From JAZKIX01 sp040384645 (GTDB taxonomy: Bacteria > Pseudomonadota > Gammaproteobacteria > Burkholderiales > Burkholderiaceae_D): 64,000 nucleotides of DNA. Of the stretch, positions 36,392 to 44,886 are shown piece by piece (within the stretch, counting starts at the first letter, position 1; every line of letters starts with the position of its first letter). The notes beneath the pieces were generated by a model. The model saw nothing but the letters and a program-made list of their open reading frames with translations, ran no database searches and was not told where the DNA came from. The stretch spans positions 8,736 to 72,735 of the forward strand of contig JAZKIX010000115.1 in NCBI GenBank assembly GCA_040384645.1. Reading direction: 5' to 3'. The translations under genes and the position numbers were made by a program.

Positions 36392-36919
36392 ATGAAAAAG
36401 GTTTGGGCATTGCTCTTGATGATTGCGGCGGGTGTGGCGTTTGCTGGCTATCGATATTTGTATCCGCAATTGACGGGGCCGCAGCGCATTGGCCAGTCAT
36501 TGCAAAGCACGCAGGAAAATCATTTGGCGATGAAGTTGCCGCAATTGCGCACGCAGTCGGCAAGCGTCGTGGCCGAGTCCGACAATACGCTGGAGATTAG
36601 CTACCGATATCAAGGCCAAGCCAGCGAAACGGTCACCATTACGGCGTGTGGCACTGTAAGCTTTAAAGGCGTCTCGACGGCCTGGGGTTGCCGGCCCGTG
36701 ATCGTGCCGGCGGGCGAGGGCAGTATCACTTTGTATTACCAGCTCGCTTCCAGCGGTCGCGAACATGAGTGTTCCGATACCGTTGCCATGAATTTTTACG
36801 GACCGGATGGCAGCGTGTTTTACGAGCACGCTTTTGGACTGGAAAAAGTGTGGCACAAAACACCGGGATTATCGTCCTGGTATGACTTCCGCAAACATGG
36901 ATGTCCGGCGTATAGCTAG
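36392..36919 (+). CDS. Hypothetical membrane-anchored protein (paralogue 2)
   Basis: This is a 175-aa protein starting at the ATG at 36392 (RBS GAAGGAG). It has a short hydrophobic N-terminal helix (VWALLLMIAAGVAFAGYRYLY), then a beta-sandwich-like exported domain. It contains four cysteines in the exported part (TACGTV, WGCRPV, HECSDT, KHGCPAY) that could form disulfides; the preceding paralogue lacks them. Similarity to that gene is clearest at the LEISYRYQG segment. No function is known. Confidence 0.65.
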   Translation: MKKVWALLLMIAAGVAFAGYRYLYPQLTGPQRIGQSLQSTQENHLAMKLPQLRTQSASVVAESDNTLEISYRYQGQASETVTITACGTVSFKGVSTAWGCRPVIVPAGEGSITLYYQLASSGREHECSDTVAMNFYGPDGSVFYEHAFGLEKVWHKTPGLSSWYDFRKHGCPAYS

Positions 36920-37127
36920 ATACCTCACGTTACGAAAACTTCATTGGAAATAATGCTTCTTGCGTACAGCGCTATGCGACCCGTATCCAAAGAACTGAGA
37001 CGTTTTTTGCGATTGAGCCTTCTTGGCATAGACGTAGTTGACCATGTACTCTGAAGAAAATTTATACCTAACTGCCAGTGGATTAAATATTCTCCAGATT
37101 GCATCTACAGGTTTACATCCACAGCTC

Positions 37128-37520
37128 TTAATCCAAAAGCTCAGCCGGAATATTCCCGCCGTTTTTAGCCAGCTTTTGCAACACCGTTTTATGCAGCCAC
37201 ATATTCATTTGCGCTGAATCTCCCATTTTGTCTGCTGGGCAATCCAGTTCGGCTGCCAGCTCTTTTCTGGCGGCCAGGCTGCTGTCGATACCGAGTAATT
37301 TCATCAGGTCGACGATGGAGGTTTTCCAGTTGAGTTTTTCGGCGTGTTGGCTGGCTAACTGCTCCAGCTTGGCAACCACGTCGACTTCGCTGATCGCGCT
37401 GGGGATGGGCGCTGCTGGTGCTGCGGGCGTTGTTGCGGCTGGAGCGGTGGCAGCGACTGCGTCGTCTTTTTTGTCGTCGCCAAAACCAAGTTTGGACAGA
37501 ATATTGCTAAAGATACCCAT
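37128..37520 (-). CDS. DUF3597 domain protein
   Basis: This 130-aa protein starts at MGIFSNILSKLGFG, chosen because AAGGAA precedes it and the family begins in this way. An alanine/proline-rich linker (about 23-45) leads to the DUF3597 domain, with VVAKLEQLA, LNWKTSIVDLMKLLGIDSSLAARKELA and MNMWLHKTVLQKLAKNGGNIPAELLD. The function of the family is not established. It stands alone, with 207 bp of featureless DNA on its 3' side. Confidence 0.85.
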   Translation of the reverse strand: MGIFSNILSKLGFGDDKKDDAVAATAPAATTPAAPAAPIPSAISEVDVVAKLEQLASQHAEKLNWKTSIVDLMKLLGIDSSLAARKELAAELDCPADKMGDSAQMNMWLHKTVLQKLAKNGGNIPAELLD

Positions 37521-37664
37521 TTGCAGTTCCTTCAAGGTGTGGTTGAGTGATTGTTTTACATGGTCGATATTACGGTGATATGACCAGGCGAAGGGAATAA
37601 TTTGAGCAAGTTTTACGCGAAATCAGTAAAAAATAGTGCCGTCCAGTAATGATGTTGAACAGGC

Positions 37665-37737
37665 GCATTTAATTCGCATATTAAATGCAGCCTTCGCGCT
37701 GCAATTTTGAAAGTACAAGGACATTTGCAAAGCAAAT
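37665..37737. repeat. Cluster of three short hairpins
   Basis: In the 359-bp region between the DUF3597 start and the NAD(P)-binding gene stop there are three adjacent palindromes. GCATTTAAT pairs with ATTAAATGC (37665-37673/37680-37688, perfect 9 bp). GCAGC pairs with GCTGC (37687-37691/37698-37702). ATTTGC pairs with GCAAAT (37723-37728/37732-37737). The first two share two bases and would compete. There is no T-run. I see no gene in this region. Confidence 0.55.
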
Positions 37738-37879
37738 TTGCACAAGGCGCGCGCAACATGGAGAGTGGGAATGACGTACATAACCTGAATCTGATCAGGC
37801 TTTCGATATAGAGATGAAGCAAAAAATCGGGCATTGCCGATGGCAAATGCCTGATTCTGGCCGCAGCATTCCGAAAAAA

Positions 37880-38512
37880 TTAATACGCCACAGTCAGCAC
37901 TTGCCGCGGATGTGCCCCAGTCTCCAATTCAGTGACAAAAGCGTCGGCGTAATCCGCGTACGAGATTTTGCTATTTTTCTCGGCATCACTGATCAAGTTA
38001 TCGGTACCGGTACGGAAAATGCCGACCTTATCGCCGGGGCCGATCAAGGCCGGTGGCGCGAAGAAAGTCCATGCCAGATCGGTCGCTTCGCGCAATAGCG
38101 CCAAAGCTTCGCCATGCGCCAGCGCATAGGGTTTGTACATGTCAGGGAAACCCGGCGCATTGACCAACTGCAGGCCGGGTGCCACCAGCAAATTGCCGGC
38201 GCCGCCGACCACCACCAGGCGTTTGATACCGGCAGCACGGGCGGCGGCGATCAATGCTTTGGTAATTTGCGGCACCAGGGCTGCAGATTCTGGGCCAGGG
38301 CCGAAGGCGCTGGCAATGACATCGTGGCCTTGTACTGCCTTGCTCAGTGCCGCGACATCGAAGGGATCGGCTTGCAGCGCGACCACGCCATCCAATTGGC
38401 TCGGCAGTTCTGCGCGCCGGGTAATGGCGCTGACGCTGTGTTTGCGTTGCAAGGCTTCTTGCGCGATAGGGCTGCCGATATTGCCTGTTGCGCCGATGAG
38501 TGCGATTTTCAT
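37880..38512 (-). CDS. NAD(P)H-binding oxidoreductase (YwnB/NmrA-like)
   Basis: This is a 210-aa atypical short-chain-dehydrogenase-fold protein. The Rossmann motif GATGNIG is at residues 8-14, and the family block IKRLVVVGGAGNLLVAPG is present. The SDR catalytic YxxxK is not obvious, as in NmrA-type proteins that bind rather than turn over NAD(P). It is preceded 20-44 nt upstream by a 25-bp inverted repeat identical in type to that before the Rrf2 regulator, so it is probably the regulator's target. RBS: AAAGGAA. Confidence 0.85.
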   Translation of the reverse strand: MKIALIGATGNIGSPIAQEALQRKHSVSAITRRAELPSQLDGVVALQADPFDVAALSKAVQGHDVIASAFGPGPESAALVPQITKALIAAARAAGIKRLVVVGGAGNLLVAPGLQLVNAPGFPDMYKPYALAHGEALALLREATDLAWTFFAPPALIGPGDKVGIFRTGTDNLISDAEKNSKISYADYADAFVTELETGAHPRQVLTVAY

Positions 38513-38531
38513 GATGATTCCTTTAAGAATT

Positions 38532-38556
38532 ATATGTATCCGAATCGGTTACATAT
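38532..38556 (-). promoter_or_regulatory. Putative Rrf2 operator (target gene)
   Basis: This is a 25-bp palindrome with 12-nt arms around one central base. The arm is ATATGTATCCGA, matched at 11 of 12 positions. It lies 20-44 nt before the NAD(P)H-binding gene and closely resembles the palindrome before the adjacent Rrf2 gene. Confidence 0.7.
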
Positions 38557-38648
38557 TTATTTAAAATAAAGAGCGAATTGTTCGCTCCCTTGGTTGTACA
38601 ACGACGATTTACTGCGGGACTGGCAACACCTAATCCCCTTTTTTGCGA

Positions 38649-39068
38649 TTACTTTTGTTTTGCTAAAGACTGCACGATGTCTTGTACAGAGATGGCTGCG
38701 ATGACTGCTTCCATCGATTGTTCCGCCTGCCCGATCACATCTTCCAATACTGCGGTGATGCCTCGCCCAACCGTGCACGCAGGATTGGGCGCGCTACTGT
38801 GTAATGCCAAAATCCCCGGCTCGTCCACCGCCCGATAAATCTGCAGCAAATTGATCTCCGCTGCAGGCCGGGCCAGCACAGTGCCGCCACTGCTACCCAT
38901 GCTGGAACTGGTCAACCCCGCTTTGCCTAACATCGCCAGAATGCGCCGGATCATGGCCGGATTGGTATTCACGCTACCGGCAATATAGCTCGACGAAATA
39001 GGTTCCTTGCATAAGCTGAGCAAGGCCATGATGTGTACGCCGACGGCAAAACGATGACTGGTGTTCAT
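38649..39068 (-). CDS. Rrf2-family transcriptional regulator (YwnA-like)
   Basis: This is a 139-aa Rrf2-type winged-helix regulator: MNTSHRFAVGVHIMALLSL... NTNPAMIRRILAMLGKAGLTSSSMGSSGG. It lacks the three-cysteine Fe-S site of IscR/NsrR. A single cysteine (PNPACTVGRG) could act as a redox or electrophile sensor, as in YwnA/CymR-like proteins. A 25-bp palindrome 12-36 nt upstream suggests autoregulation. The following gene on the same strand has the same palindrome. Confidence 0.88.
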   Translation of the reverse strand: MNTSHRFAVGVHIMALLSLCKEPISSSYIAGSVNTNPAMIRRILAMLGKAGLTSSSMGSSGGTVLARPAAEINLLQIYRAVDEPGILALHSSAPNPACTVGRGITAVLEDVIGQAEQSMEAVIAAISVQDIVQSLAKQK

Positions 39069-39079
39069 GCAATTCCTTG

Positions 39080-39104
39080 ATATGTGTCTATTATAGATAC
39101 ATAT
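39080..39104 (-). promoter_or_regulatory. Putative Rrf2 autoregulatory operator
   Basis: This is a 25-bp palindrome with 12-nt arms (ATATGTGTCTAT and its near-complement, 11/12) around one base. It sits just before the RBS of the Rrf2 gene. The half-site ATATGT(A/G)TC is shared with the palindrome at 38532-38556. Confidence 0.7.
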
Positions 39105-39317
39105 GAAATTTCTGCAAGGCTTTTTTTGAAGTCGGCTGTTTCAAGTTCACTGTTTGTCGCTGGTCCATAGGCGCGGCATTCTGAGTGAGGTCGGCTTAAT
39201 CATCAAAATGTTGCCCTATATCCAGGCTAGAGCTTAAGCTACGGCCTGTAGGAAAAACAAAATGTGCCAGATGTAATACAGCCAATCAATTCAACGTCTC
39301 AACCTCGCAGAATTAAT

Positions 39318-40007
39318 ATGAACCACAGCGCGTCAGCAGTAACCGGGCCATCAGAAGGCGAATTGTTCAGGAAAATACTTGGCACGGAATGGCAAAAACT
39401 CCATCCCGATATCCAAGCCCGTTTCGCCAAGAATCCAGCGCCAGGTAGGCCGCTGTATTACCGCGGCGCCTTGAGCGAGTTATCCTGTTCCCGCTTCGGC
39501 AAACTGCTTGGTTATTTGACGATGCCGATGATCAAAGGCGCGCTGATTCCATTCAGCGATGCTAATTTTCCGGTCGATATCGAGGTCTATTCCAAACCGG
39601 ATTGTGCCTTTATTTTCAAGCAGCGCATTTATCGCCTGCATGGGCGCAAGCCGATTCAATTTACCTCGTATATGCGGGAGAGCGAAAAGGGCGAAGTGCT
39701 GGAATACGTCGGCATGGGCTTGGGCATGAAGCTGCTATTGCGAGTACAGGAAGGCAATTTGTACTTCACCAGCGATGGTTATTTCTTGGATGTTTTTGGC
39801 TGGCGGATTCCCTTGCCAGGCTTGCTGACGCCGGGCAAAACCTTTTTATGCCATCGCAATGACAGCGCCAGCCAGTTCAATATCCGCATCGAAATCAAGC
39901 ACGCCGTGTTCGGCACCACCTTTACCCAGGTCGGCGTATTTAATGAACTTGAGACGAGTAGCACGTCGTCACCAAACACCGTCTTGGCTGAACAGGCGGT
40001 CGCATGA
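39318..40007 (+). CDS. DUF4166 domain protein
   Basis: This 229-aa soluble protein matches DUF4166, with LFRKILGTEWQKLHPDIQARF near the start and RGALSELSCSRFGKLLGYLTMPMIKGALIPF, followed by a beta-rich section. Elsewhere DUF4166 is found fused to or beside SDR-type epimerases. The ATG at 39318 is the first good start in the frame. It overlaps the next gene by ATGA, so the pair is translationally coupled. Confidence 0.8.
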   Translation: MNHSASAVTGPSEGELFRKILGTEWQKLHPDIQARFAKNPAPGRPLYYRGALSELSCSRFGKLLGYLTMPMIKGALIPFSDANFPVDIEVYSKPDCAFIFKQRIYRLHGRKPIQFTSYMRESEKGEVLEYVGMGLGMKLLLRVQEGNLYFTSDGYFLDVFGWRIPLPGLLTPGKTFLCHRNDSASQFNIRIEIKHAVFGTTFTQVGVFNELETSSTSSPNTVLAEQAVA

Positions 40008-41494
40008 ATACGTCTTTACTGGCATTGCAATTGATGGCGGCACAAGGCATTCTTGGTGCTTTCGATACTTTGTATCACCATGAACTGACCGAGGCATTGC
40101 CGCAGCGGCGCACGGCACGCAAGGAATTGACGATCCATGCGGTGCGCGCCTTAATTTACAGCGTCTTATTTATCGGTTTGTCAGCATGGGAATGGCACGG
40201 CGTTTTTGCACTCGCCCTGTTGGCGATATTCGGGGTCGAGATCGTGTTGACACTCTGGGATTTTGTGATCGAAGACAAAACCCGCTTGTTGCCGCCAACC
40301 GAGCGTGTGACGCACACGATCTTGGCGATGAATGGCGGCGCCTTTGTTGCCTTGCTAGCGCTCAATTGTCCCGATTGGTGGGCGCAGCCCACAGGTTTTG
40401 TATGGCAACCCCAAGGCTGGCTGAGCGTATTTTTGGCCATCTGCGGGGTTGGCGTTGGACTATCGGGCTTGCGCGATGCTTTGGCTGCAGTCCAGCTTGG
40501 CAAACAAGAAAGAAGCGATCACGCCACTGCACCGATCCGTTTTGGTGCACAGGCTGAGCATGTCTTGGTGACCGGCGCCACTGGTTTTATCGGGCAACGA
40601 TTGGTGTACGCATTGCTCGCCGATGGCCAGATCGTCACGGTGTTGAGCCGCAATCCCAAGCAAGCTGCGTGGCTGTTCGAGGGCCGGGTGCGCTGTATTG
40701 CCAGCATGGCCGAGTTGGCGCCATCGCAGCGGATCGACGTCATCATCAATCTGGCCGGTGCACGCATTCTTGGGTGGCGCTGGACTGCAGCACGCAAAAA
40801 AATTCTGCGCGATAGCCGGGTCAATCTGACCGTCCAGATCGTGCAATGGATTGCGCAAGCCGATCACAAACCGCGCTTGCTGATGTCGGCCTCGGCGATT
40901 GGCTATTACGGCATTCAGGCGCAAGGTGACGATACCGGATTGGTCGAAGACAGCGCGCCGCAATCGATTTTCATGTCGCTCCTATGTCAGGAGCGCGAGG
41001 CTGCGGCGCAGCCGGCCACAGCCTATGGCGTAGCGGTGGCGAACTTGCGTTTCGGCCTGGTGCTGGGGCGGCAGGGCGCATTGCCGATGATGTTGTTGCC
41101 AATCAAGCTGGGTATAGGCGGCCCTTTGGGCGGCGGCAGGCAATGGCTTTCGTGGGTCCATATCGACGATGTATTGCGTGGTATGGCGCATATTTGGCAG
41201 CTACCGGTACCGGCTGATACGCAATCTGTTGTCCAATCTGCCACTCCATCCGGCGCCTTTAACTTCACTGCCCCAGAGCCAGTGGTGCAAAAAGAATTTA
41301 GCCAGATTGCAGCTCAGGTCTTGCATCGCCCCAGTTTTTTTCCAACGCCCGGCTTACCGATGCAGCTAGCGATGGGCGAACAAGCCGATCTGTTGCTGGA
41401 AGGGCAGCGCGTATTGCCGCAGCGTTTGTTAGCGCAGGGCTTTGAATTCCGCCACCCGACCTTGCGCGGGGCTTTGAAAAATCTATTGGATTAA
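40004..41494 (+). CDS. TIGR01777-family epimerase with N-terminal membrane domain
   Basis: This is a 496-aa fusion. Residues 1-165 form about four membrane helices (IYSVLFIGLSAWEWHG, FALALLAIFGVEIVLTLWDFVI, LAMNGGAFVALLALN, WLSVFLAICGVGVGLSG). From about 180 on it is an atypical SDR of the TIGR01777/SDR39U1 type, with HVLVTGATGFIGQRLVYALL, VIINLAGARILGWRW and SASAIGYYG. The substrate is unknown. It is translationally coupled to the DUF4166 gene, and both may act on a lipid or cofactor at the membrane. A likely terminator follows. Confidence 0.82.
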   Translation: MNTSLLALQLMAAQGILGAFDTLYHHELTEALPQRRTARKELTIHAVRALIYSVLFIGLSAWEWHGVFALALLAIFGVEIVLTLWDFVIEDKTRLLPPTERVTHTILAMNGGAFVALLALNCPDWWAQPTGFVWQPQGWLSVFLAICGVGVGLSGLRDALAAVQLGKQERSDHATAPIRFGAQAEHVLVTGATGFIGQRLVYALLADGQIVTVLSRNPKQAAWLFEGRVRCIASMAELAPSQRIDVIINLAGARILGWRWTAARKKILRDSRVNLTVQIVQWIAQADHKPRLLMSASAIGYYGIQAQGDDTGLVEDSAPQSIFMSLLCQEREAAAQPATAYGVAVANLRFGLVLGRQGALPMMLLPIKLGIGGPLGGGRQWLSWVHIDDVLRGMAHIWQLPVPADTQSVVQSATPSGAFNFTAPEPVVQKEFSQIAAQVLHRPSFFPTPGLPMQLAMGEQADLLLEGQRVLPQRLLAQGFEFRHPTLRGALKNLLD

Positions 41495-41515
41495 CTCCCG
41501 CAAGGCATAGCCTCT

Positions 41516-41540
41516 ACAGACTGCAGATTTGTCTGTTTTT
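41516..41540 (+). terminator. Likely intrinsic terminator after the epimerase gene
   Basis: ACAGAC (41516-41521) pairs with GTCTGT (41531-41536), followed by a run of Ts (to 41540). It is 21 nt past the stop of the TIGR01777 gene and just before repeat copy E. Confidence 0.55.
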
Positions 41541-41547
41541 AGGTAAA

Positions 41548-41620
41548 AAATACTCCCGGGTGTATTTTTAAAGGCGCTTTAAATACGTGCGGGAGCGGCA
41601 TGGTTTTGCCATATACCCCC
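41548..41620 (+). repeat. 73-nt intergenic repeat, copy E
   Basis: This copy contains AATACTCCCGGGTGTATT, then ATACGTGCGGGAG, and ends in TTTTGCCATATACCCCC. The GGCA...TGCC inner stem of the second hairpin is clear here. It lies between two plus-strand genes. Confidence 0.87.
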
Positions 41621-41879
41621 AATATTCGCATAAAACAGCAGGTGTGAATGACTTGGAATTCGCCATCGCAAGTCTTTTGAAGTCAGCCACATACCAAAAA
41701 ATAGCCACTTTTATCATTCTGGAACTTCGTAAGCGCTTGTTTTACAAGGAAAAAAATTTCGCCCAGCGCTTCCTATTCCGTCTCTATCAATCAGGAGGCA
41801 ATCCGATCTGCAGCTCGCTATGGTGTAAGCGATTCAGCCTTGTTTAGGCTACTTACAAATAAATTTTAGTGGAGCTTTG

Positions 41880-42638
41880 ATGGCGATCGATTATCGTGTT
41901 TTTTTTATTGTGCTGATCGTAAAAGGCTTGCTCAATCATCCGGTTCTGGCCACCTTCATCATTATTTTTGCGGTATGGATCGGATTTCGCGCAAGCCGGA
42001 AATGGCATCTTGCCACGCTGGGGCGAACCATTGTGAGCCGGCTCGTGATCGTTGGTGGAGTGGTGGCAGTAATCGGTGTGGGCGGCTTGGTATTAGGCGG
42101 ATACGATTTCAAGATCCAGATGAGGGACATGGTTTCTTGTTTTACTGTCGAAGAGCAGGCAACCGACTTGATTCTCAAGTCGGGCAAACCAGATCGATTC
42201 CAGTTGGCGATGCAATTAGCCAGGCAACACCTGGAATGCAAAGATTTGTCGGAATCGGCCTTGCGTGTGATGTCGTTCGCCGATGCCAATCAGCAATTCT
42301 CTCCCTCTGATCTGGCCGCCGCCGATCAAATATTAAAGCAACTCTACCCTACGGCCAGCATTTGCAGCGGCAATGGCCGTGACGATGCGGTTGCCGCCAT
42401 CCACATCGGCCGGCATGGCATCGATAGCTTGCGTGAAGCGCTCGATGCCAGAGACGCGGCTGGCCAAACGTGTTGGGGACTGCAAGCCTATTTCACGAAA
42501 TTCGGCCAGCTATGCCAGGGAAAATGGCGCGATCAATGTGCCGCCGCACTACCACGTGAACGACTGGCCGCCTTGAAATCGGATCCGGCTTTAGGCGGGC
42601 CGGTGAAGGATTTGATGCAAAAGGTCTGGCCTGAGTGA
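41880..42638 (+). CDS. Hypothetical membrane protein (252 aa)
   Basis: Two hydrophobic segments near the N-terminus (VFFIVLIVKGLLNHPVLATFIIIFAVWIGF and IVSRLVIVGGVVAVIGVGGLVLGG) precede a soluble helical part with cysteines (MVSCFTVEE, LECKDL, SICSG, TCWGL, QLCQGKWRDQCAAA) that could form disulfides in the periplasm. No family is recognised. The ATG at 41880 follows GGAG. It converges with the Old Yellow Enzyme gene. Confidence 0.65.
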   Translation: MAIDYRVFFIVLIVKGLLNHPVLATFIIIFAVWIGFRASRKWHLATLGRTIVSRLVIVGGVVAVIGVGGLVLGGYDFKIQMRDMVSCFTVEEQATDLILKSGKPDRFQLAMQLARQHLECKDLSESALRVMSFADANQQFSPSDLAAADQILKQLYPTASICSGNGRDDAVAAIHIGRHGIDSLREALDARDAAGQTCWGLQAYFTKFGQLCQGKWRDQCAAALPRERLAALKSDPALGGPVKDLMQKVWPE

Positions 42639-42682
42639 GAAGTGACGAAGAGCGAATCGGCCAGACCTATTACTTTGGAAAA

Positions 42683-43795
42683 TTAGCGTTGGCCGATTTT
42701 TGCATCCTTGAACAAATCGCTTAGGCCACGCGGCTGCGAGCGCCAATATTGCGGTGGTGCCTCCACTTGTGCGCCAAGAGCAGCGGCTGCATGCCATGGC
42801 CAGCGTGGATCGAACAACATGCCGCGTGCCAGCGCCACCAGGTCGGCGTGGCCTGCGGCGATGATCGATTCGGCTTGTTCTGCTTCAGTGATCAAGCCAA
42901 CGGCGATAGTGGGCAAGCCGGTTTGGTCGCGGATCCTTTCTGCAAACGCAATTTGATAGTCACTGTCGGAAGGAATTTTTTGCAGCGGTGACAGGCCGCC
43001 GCTGGTGATGTGGGCAAACGCGCAGCCGCGCTCACGTAAGGCTTGGCCGAGGACGATACTTTGTTCGATATCCCAGCCGCCTTCGACCCAATCGGTGCCG
43101 GAAATGCGTACGCCTACCGGCATCGGATCTGGCACGGCGGCGCGGATGGCGTCGAACACTTCCAACGGAAAGCGCAGCCGGTTTTGCAGTGATCCGCCGT
43201 ACTCATCGCTACGTTGATTCGACAATGGCGAGAGGAACTGATGCAGCAAATAGCCGTGCGCCGCATGCAGTTCGATGGTGTCGATGCCGAGCCGGTGCGC
43301 ACGTCGTGCGGCATCGGAAAATTTGTGTAACACGCGTTGTAAGCCAGCACGGTCCAGTGCCAGCGGTGGCGCTTCGCCCTGCTTGTACGAGAGCGCGGAC
43401 GGTGCCAGCGGGTGCCAGCCGCCTTGTTCCGGCGCGATCAACTGACCGCCTTCCCACGGCACGTTGCTGGACGCTTTGCGCCCTGCATGCGCGAGTTGGA
43501 TCGCAATTGGCACGGCCGAATATTGACGGATTGCGACCAATACTTTTTGTAATGCAGCTTCGTTCGCATCGGACCAAAGTCCCAGGTCTGCTGGCGAGAT
43601 GCGCCCTTCAGCTTCGACGGCGGTGGCTTCGATAATCAACAAGCCGGCACCGGACAAGGCAAGCTGGCCTAGATGTATCAAATGCCAATCGGTAGCATCG
43701 CCGTTATCGGCCGAATACTGGCACATCGGTGCGATCACGATGCGATTTTTTAAGTGCAACTGACCGATAGAAAATTCCGAAAAAAGGTGTGTCAT
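42683..43795 (-). CDS. Old Yellow Enzyme (YqjM-type NADPH:flavin oxidoreductase)
   Basis: This is a 370-aa FMN-dependent ene-reductase that reduces activated C=C bonds (enones, nitro compounds) with NADPH. Its N-terminal IVIAPMCQYSA contains the redox-tuning cysteine of the thermophilic/YqjM class. The substrate-binding histidines lie in ELHAAHGYLLHQFLSPLSNQR, and the C-terminal phosphate-binding part contains DLVALARGMLFDPRWPWHAA. It stands alone and faces the hypothetical gene at 41880. Its physiological substrate is unknown; a detoxification role is common. Confidence 0.92.
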   Translation of the reverse strand: MTHLFSEFSIGQLHLKNRIVIAPMCQYSADNGDATDWHLIHLGQLALSGAGLLIIEATAVEAEGRISPADLGLWSDANEAALQKVLVAIRQYSAVPIAIQLAHAGRKASSNVPWEGGQLIAPEQGGWHPLAPSALSYKQGEAPPLALDRAGLQRVLHKFSDAARRAHRLGIDTIELHAAHGYLLHQFLSPLSNQRSDEYGGSLQNRLRFPLEVFDAIRAAVPDPMPVGVRISGTDWVEGGWDIEQSIVLGQALRERGCAFAHITSGGLSPLQKIPSDSDYQIAFAERIRDQTGLPTIAVGLITEAEQAESIIAAGHADLVALARGMLFDPRWPWHAAAALGAQVEAPPQYWRSQPRGLSDLFKDAKIGQR

Positions 43796-43958
43796 TTTTT
43801 GCTCGCTATTCCTTTGTTATGCGCCTTGGTTTAAGGTCTTTTGTTTTTTGTATGCCAATATTTGATTATCGGGCCATTTTCCGGTGTAGGGTTCGCGCTT
43901 CAATCGCGATCAACTTTTGGGATTGTCGCGTGTCACCTTTTTAACGCATACTGGCGCC

Positions 43959-44726
43959 ATGCCTATCACATTCCTTCGTCGCTTAAGTGGGCGGGAGCGC
44001 AGTGCTCTTGCCGACCGCCAACTGGGCTTGTCACTCACTTTTGTTGCTGGTGCAACTAATGCAGGCGGATTTCTGGCGGTAAATCAATACACCTCGCACA
44101 TGACCGGCATCGTGTCACTGATGGCCGACGATATTGCGTTGGGCAATATCAGGCTGGCATTGGCTGGCTTAGGGGCGCTATTGTCGTTTCTAGCCGGTGC
44201 AGCTTGCTCTGCGATCTTGATCAATTGGGCGCGGCATCGCAAGCTGCATAGCCAATATGCCTTACCGCTGATGCTGGAAGCGTGCTTGCTGCTTTGTTTC
44301 GGTTTGTTGGGCGGTAATCTTTCTTCACGCATGGGTCTGTTTGTGTCGGTCACGGTGATGTTGTTGTGTTTCATCATGGGTTTGCAAAACGCCATCATTA
44401 CCAAACTATCCAATGCACTTATCAGGACCACCCATGTGACAGGTTTGGTGACCGACATGGGGATCGAGCTTGGCAAAATGCTTTACTGGAATCGCGCCTA
44501 CCGTAGAGAAGACGCTTTTTTCGTCACCGCAGATCGCCAAAAAATGCGCTTGCTCACCTCACTGTTATTCATGTTTGGAGCTGGCGGTTTAAGCGGTGCA
44601 TTGGGTTTTAAATACATCGGTTTTTTGTCTACCATTCCCTTGGCATTGATTCTTTTACTGCTGGCGGTAGTGCCGGTGATGGACGATTTTCTACTGCAAC
44701 TGCGGCGTTTAAAGCGCGGGCATTGA
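43959..44726 (+). CDS. DUF1275 (YoaK-like) membrane protein
   Basis: This is a 255-aa integral membrane protein with about six hydrophobic segments and the DUF1275 marks LTFVAGATNAGGFLAVNQYTSHMTGIVS and MGLQNAIITKLSNALIRTTHVTGLVTDMGIELG. The start at 43959 (MPITFLRRLSGRERSA) fits family length; an in-frame ATG 42 nt upstream has no support. The function is not established for the family. It is transcribed toward fnr. Confidence 0.85.
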   Translation: MPITFLRRLSGRERSALADRQLGLSLTFVAGATNAGGFLAVNQYTSHMTGIVSLMADDIALGNIRLALAGLGALLSFLAGAACSAILINWARHRKLHSQYALPLMLEACLLLCFGLLGGNLSSRMGLFVSVTVMLLCFIMGLQNAIITKLSNALIRTTHVTGLVTDMGIELGKMLYWNRAYRREDAFFVTADRQKMRLLTSLLFMFGAGGLSGALGFKYIGFLSTIPLALILLLLAVVPVMDDFLLQLRRLKRGH

Positions 44727-44886
44727 GTTGGTGCTTAAAAATAAGGCGATTTGTACCCGTGATGCGTGCTCGTAATAACCGGTTGATATCGGCGAAGTTC
44801 TGCATCGGCAACCGGGACCGATCGTATTAAGGTACAGTGCAACGCCGATGTTGCCTTGCATCCGAACTACCCACTTCCTATGGCCC

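Noticed and set aside
41587..41847. 86-codon open frame after repeat E
   Set aside because: It begins inside the repeat, has no RBS, and its composition is not that of a protein gene.
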